Assembly: GCA_021927905.1 (NCBI GenBank)
Contig: BLLK01000020.1
Coordinates: forward strand, 1,550,001 to 1,614,000
Source: Chaetoceros tenuissimus
Taxonomy: Eukaryota > Bacillariophyta > Thalassiosirophyceae > Chaetocerotales > Chaetocerotaceae
Direction of reading: 5' to 3'
DNA length: 64,000 nucleotides
The position numbers were made by a program, and so were the translations under genes. Positions 60,112-64,000 of the stretch are shown piece after piece. Position 1 is the stretch's first letter. Every line of letters starts with the position of its first letter. The notes beneath the pieces are model-generated. The model was given only the letters and a program-made list of their open reading frames with translations, ran no database searches and was not told the origin of the DNA.

Positions 60112-60859
60112 ATGGTTCCTAAAAATAAGACTCATCCGTGGCCATTGAAAGTGGTGCACAAAGAAGATGCACCATTAGAGTACCAATAGTATGTTGTAAA
60201 AGATACATCAGGTGAGATTTATCATGTCTACTGTGATATTCGAGAATACAATCTCCTTGGCTATTCCTGTTTTGAAGTGTCAAAAGAAAGGTTTGAGTAT
60301 CTAGTGCGGTGCGATTTAGATGCCTTGATTGAGACTGGAGTTGACAATAAACCTTTGATTCATGATGCGATAAATATAGAAGCAAGCGATAACGTCGTAG
60401 AAAAATCGCTTCATTTTCTTTTGAAAACTGGATTCAAATACCATTCGAAGATTGGCGGATTACTCTTTATTAAGGACGACAACGGAACTATAGCTTTTGA
60501 TGAAATATGCAATGAAATAGGAGAAGAAAAGACAATGGAGATACTGCATGAAATCCTTTCACCAAATCAAGACTATCCCATCCTACATTATGTATTCCTC
60601 AAAGCACTGAAGCATAAAGAGTTGTTTATCGAGAAATTTCCATTGGCATAATCATTTAAAGGATCACAACTGCAGAACACTTCATCAAGCTCTCCTTGCT
60701 GAAGGACCCAATCTGATTAATGAGAATATACTGCTATTTGCATCATTGTCTGACAACAAGATTCAAACAAAGGATCCAATCACTACACTCTATCCATTTG
60801 CTGCAATGGTGGTGGGTGAGCATGGGGACTTGGATAAATGTTTTTACTTACTTCCATGA
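60112..60859 (+). pseudogene. Broken ankyrin-like family gene
   Basis: From ATG 60112 the frame meets TAG at 60187-60189 and then stays open in the same frame to 60651. A one-base shift near 60647 is needed to continue (NHLKDHNCRTLHQALLAEGP, PFAAMVVGEHGDLDKCFYLL) to 60859. Helical segments with LLKTGFKYHSK and ILHYVFLKALKHKELF recall a multi-copy ankyrin-type family I associate with Chaetoceros from memory. A premature stop plus a frameshift mean it is not functional. Confidence 0.6.
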
Positions 60860-61064
60860 CAACCGTCAGTATTGGAAAGCGCTTGAGAACTGAGAATGAC
60901 TGTAGAAGAAAGAAAATAAAGATAGATGCAGATTCTCATGGTACGCAGAAATGATAGTATATTCGTAGAGGCAGTTTTGAAAAGGAGAAAGCAGCTCTTG
61001 CTGAACGATGAAGATATTTGAAAGACATTACTAAACATTATTTGATATGAAATTTCTACAAGTA

Positions 61065-61781
61065 TTACCATGTGTAACTTCTTTTCTTTGTCCCTTTACT
61101 CGATTGAATTTTTTTCAATCGATTCATTACCATTGATGGATATTTTTCCATCCATGTGTCTCTTCGCTTTCTTGCTTGAATTAATTCCTCATTCTCTGTA
61201 AATGGGTATTTCCCTTTCTTGAGAGTATTTCCAGGAATATTTTCAATCAAACTACATATCTCCAACAATTCCGTACTATGAGCATTGACTGCGTTAATCA
61301 AAGATGGAACCTTGAAATTAAATGTAACAAAACTATATAACTTGAGAAGAATAGAATACATCTCTTCAAATGTTTCTTTGTTTTTATTGTGATCTTCATC
61401 TTCAATAGGAACTGTTACATCCTTAGCATTGATTTTCCTTTCCACGGATTCAGCAAAGAAAGGAAGTTGTTCTTTTAGACATTTCTCTATTGTTTCAAGG
61501 TTTACTTGTTCATAGCGTTCATAATTCTTTAATAGCATTTTGCTGTTCCTGCCATCTTCACAAAAATGATATTGGTCTATACTCTTCTCTAACATTGCAA
61601 ATCCTTCTTGTAGTCTTTGTAGATCTTTTCTGTCAATCTTGAGGAGGTTGGCGATCTTTTTGAAAGTGTTATTCGATTCCATTAACTGGAAGAGAGTTTC
61701 CATGGACTCTGATTTGGATAGATACGTGCTCTTCATGATTGCACCTATTCCCCGCGGGGCAAAGTATTCTCGTGCACTCAT
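61065..61781 (-). CDS. Hypothetical helical protein
   Basis: 238 aa from ATG 61781, one exon. Largely alpha-helical and charged (LLKIDRKDLQRLQEGFAMLE, KCLKEQLPFFAESVERKINA) with a Lys/Arg-rich C-terminus (NRLKKIQSSKGTKKRSYTW) that could be a nuclear signal. No signal peptide and no domain recognised. Lies between a relic and the SANT-like gene, in divergent orientation to the latter with 267 bp between starts. Confidence 0.5.
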   Translation of the reverse strand: MSAREYFAPRGIGAIMKSTYLSKSESMETLFQLMESNNTFKKIANLLKIDRKDLQRLQEGFAMLEKSIDQYHFCEDGRNSKMLLKNYERYEQVNLETIEKCLKEQLPFFAESVERKINAKDVTVPIEDEDHNKNKETFEEMYSILLKLYSFVTFNFKVPSLINAVNAHSTELLEICSLIENIPGNTLKKGKYPFTENEELIQARKRRDTWMEKYPSMVMNRLKKIQSSKGTKKRSYTW

Positions 61782-62048
61782 TTTGTCGAATCGAAAGTTG
61801 TTACCTTTGGGAAATGACTTGCGTTCCTTGGCATCATTGGAATTTTTAATTTTAATTTTTTTGATTTTTGAGTCCCAAGTTTTCTCTATTGGCTAGCCGA
61901 AAAACATGGCTATCTAATTCTTCGAAGTGAGAAGAACTACAACGAAAAAGCCATCAACGAAGGTGAAAAAACCATCACAGCCCTCATTTTTTCATATTCA
62001 AAAAATACCATCAGATAGATCTCTAATACTTGGGAAGATTAGAAAAGG

Positions 62049-63467
62049 ATGAAAAAGTTCAAAGTGAGTACAGTTATATTTCAATTCTGCATTACTATTC
62101 GTGTGCTTGTTGAATCTCATTGCTATGTTTAGAAAGCAAGCCAAAAGGTAGCTGGTGTAGCGAAACGCAGTGGAGTAGTCAAACTCTATACAGCAAAACA
62201 GAGGAAGACCGCATTGTTGAGTAATAGTAAAAAGAAACTCGATCCAATTGAACAGAAAGCAAATAGCCAAAGATGTGTAGCTAATGTAGACGCTACTAAA
62301 GCCATGTTCAGAGTAGCTGATTCTGAGGATACAAATAAGGACGGATTCGTTGATGAGTATCATCCTGTTCAATATGGATTACTAAGAAGTGCTATCCGTA
62401 TATTGAAGAATAGTCCATCAGGAACATGGGCTGTGCAAATTGATGGGGAACTAATTTACTGTACTCAAGAGATTCTAGTCTCTGTTGTGAAGGGGGATCC
62501 AAGATTTGCTGATAAATCGCGAGAGAAACTGTATACTTCTCTCTTGCACAATGACACTTGGATCGATGGCCTTTCTCAAGCCCCATGGCATCCGGAACAA
62601 CTAGATCATGTTCGTGTTTGTCTTCTTGAATATGGGAGAAATTGGGAATTTCCAGAATTGACTGCCAAGAAAAAGAAAAAGCCAAAGAAGGTTGGTTATT
62701 CATTCATTGGAAAAGAGTTGAAGCAAAATGATCCTCTTTTTGATGGAAAGACAGAAACTTCCATTAGACAAAAGGCAAAACAGCTCAACATTGAAGAATC
62801 CATTAGTACGTGTTTTGAATGGCATCAGAAAGAACTTGATCACATTCGAGTTAGTCTGCTTGGTCTTGGGGAACAGTGGGATCTTGGCAAAGAAAAGAAG
62901 ATCACATTTACTGACATTGGAAGGGAGTTGAAGCAGAATGATCCTCTCTTTAAGGAAAAGACAGAGGACGCTATTATCGAGAAAGCACAACAGCTCGATA
63001 GGGAGGATTTTATTAGTACTCGCACATTCGATACTGTTTCGGAACTACTTCCAATCGATGCTTCTATGTCTGATGTGCCTGTGGTCAAGCCTGTTCCAGA
63101 TGATAAGCAAACTCCCGATATACCATTTTATGATGTTTTACTCAAATGGTTTCTGAGTCTTGCTCCAATGACTTCGTCTAGTACAAATGAAGATGGAGAT
63201 CGTAAGCCTGCAGCAGTAGAAAGTCCTCACAAGAACAATGCTGATGCCAACTCGAGTGATGTGGGAAGTAATCGCAACGGTGCTGATGCAATTGCAAGTG
63301 ATGATGCTTTTGGTACTGCTATTTCCAGTGCAATGCCATCTCTGACTTACAACCCAAATGTGTCATGGAATGAACTCTATTCTGCAATCAAAGATGATTC
63401 TAAGAATATTCAACCACTAGAGCAAGCTGTTGGAGAATTCCAAAAAGGTGATGTATATGAAGTTTGA
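62049..63467 (+). CDS. SANT/Myb-like repeat protein with 15-nt first coding exon
   Basis: Exon 1 62049-62063 encodes only MKKFK; intron 62064-62132 (GTGAGT..TAG, phase 0); exon 2 62133-63467. Total 449 aa. The longer open frame alone starts at TTG 62214, but the spliced model gives an ATG and a Lys-rich N-terminus. Two similar ~70-residue units follow: WHPEQLDHVRVCLLEYGRNW and WHQKELDHIRVSLLGLGEQW, each followed by a basic stretch and IGKELKQNDPLF/IGRELKQNDPLF, a pattern like SANT/Myb helices (W..L..G..W). The C-terminal third is Asn/Ser/Asp-rich. A DNA- or histone-binding role is inferred. Confidence 0.65.
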
Positions 63468-64000
63468 GTAAGAGATTTTAGTATGGTTGGTGTAGGGGCA
63501 CACTATTTGTGAGCATCTTGATTAGGTATTTGAAAGATTTGAAATAAAATAAATTTACATATTTATTTTAAATATTGAAGCTGAAGAATATTAAGTTTGT
63601 TTTCAAGACTTTCATATGCATGCTTTGTCATAGAAGTTGAAATATTGAGATAGTTAATAAAGTAGTGAGCGTGTTGATTTAATCGTATTGTGTTATTAGT
63701 TAGTTTTGTATATTATGAGTAGAGTGTGAGCAGAGGAATATGAATATGAATGAACTATCTGATTGATAGTGATGCCGATCAGAGTCAATCAGAGTTCCAA
63801 AATAGATTTGTGAGTGAATTACATCAAGCCTATTGGTCGCCAGTGATGGGAAGGCTTGACGAGGGTCATGTCAATATGACGTAATTGTGATATACTTATA
63901 TCAAATATAGACAGAAGAAAATAGAAGAAGGTCGAAAGAAAAGACTCCACAAGACGATGGCGTTTCTAATAATGTGAAACGACCTGTTTATAATGGTCAC
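63468..64000. other. Intergenic, right edge
   Basis: 533 bp after the SANT-like gene, AT-rich, with a CRE-like atgacgtaat near 63877. No gene recognised before the edge. Confidence 0.45.

Noticed and set aside
1-64000. CRISPR arrays, rRNA and tRNA genes
   Set aside because: No regularly spaced repeat-spacer pattern, rRNA core sequence or convincing cloverleaf was seen by reading; a tRNA scan could still find one.

Overview
The window is nuclear DNA from a eukaryotic alga, most likely a diatom. Several proteins open with a signal peptide followed at once by an Ala-Phe or Ser-Phe junction, the bipartite plastid presequence of diatoms (left-edge gene, Hsp33-like, LON-domain, 158-aa protein). 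Introns are few and short (about 70-150 bp, GT..AG), genes are tightly packed, a Pro-Ser-Glu repeat fragment of diatom surface-protein type is present, and there is a complete Ty1/copia retrotransposon. Species cannot be fixed; the ankyrin-like relic and Pro-Ser repeats remind me of Chaetoceros, from memory only.

0-31 kb is dense housekeeping sequence: a partial plastid-targeted protein, a membrane-anchored sulfatase, plastid Hsp33, a secretory methyltransferase, an SR-like nuclear protein, actin-related protein 1 convergent with a large coiled-coil myosin, a lineage-specific membrane protein, a LON-domain protein, an inward-rectifier-like K+ channel, an FMN/3Fe-4S glutamate-synthase-like protein, an Asp-hydroxylase/sulfotransferase fusion and an SLC35F-like transporter. 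29.4-34.9 kb holds three related secreted proteins that share a C-terminal ricin-B-like domain and, in two of them, a WYIED/YCLPCGK domain. Next comes a three-exon single-pass membrane protein with an EF-hand.

38,474-47,237 is a complete copia element on the minus strand: two identical 97-bp LTRs, a 5-bp target duplication (AAAAG), a poly-G polypurine tract, Gag and Pol. Gag and Pol share one reading frame split by a single TGA, and Pol carries a full five-motif dUTPase plus a PDZ-like region between integrase and reverse transcriptase. This is the most unusual system in the window.

47.3-52.2 kb returns to ordinary genes: a DUF3592-like membrane protein, an SNM1-type nuclease with a C-terminal UBA domain and an apparent N-terminal frameshift, and a pyruvate dehydrogenase E2/E3BP-like protein lacking the catalytic His. 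52.2-54.5 kb is repeat-rich: a nested foldback element, a palindromic double CRE, and a 190-bp tandem duplication. 55.5-64 kb holds a divergent histone H3, a Ulp1-like protein, several lineage-specific proteins, a SANT-like protein, and broken relics (AP2-like, ankyrin-like). I saw no tRNA, rRNA or CRISPR array.

Many of the longest open frames begin at non-ATG codons; starts given here were moved to the first plausible ATG, and introns were placed by GT..AG sites that keep the frame and restore family motifs.
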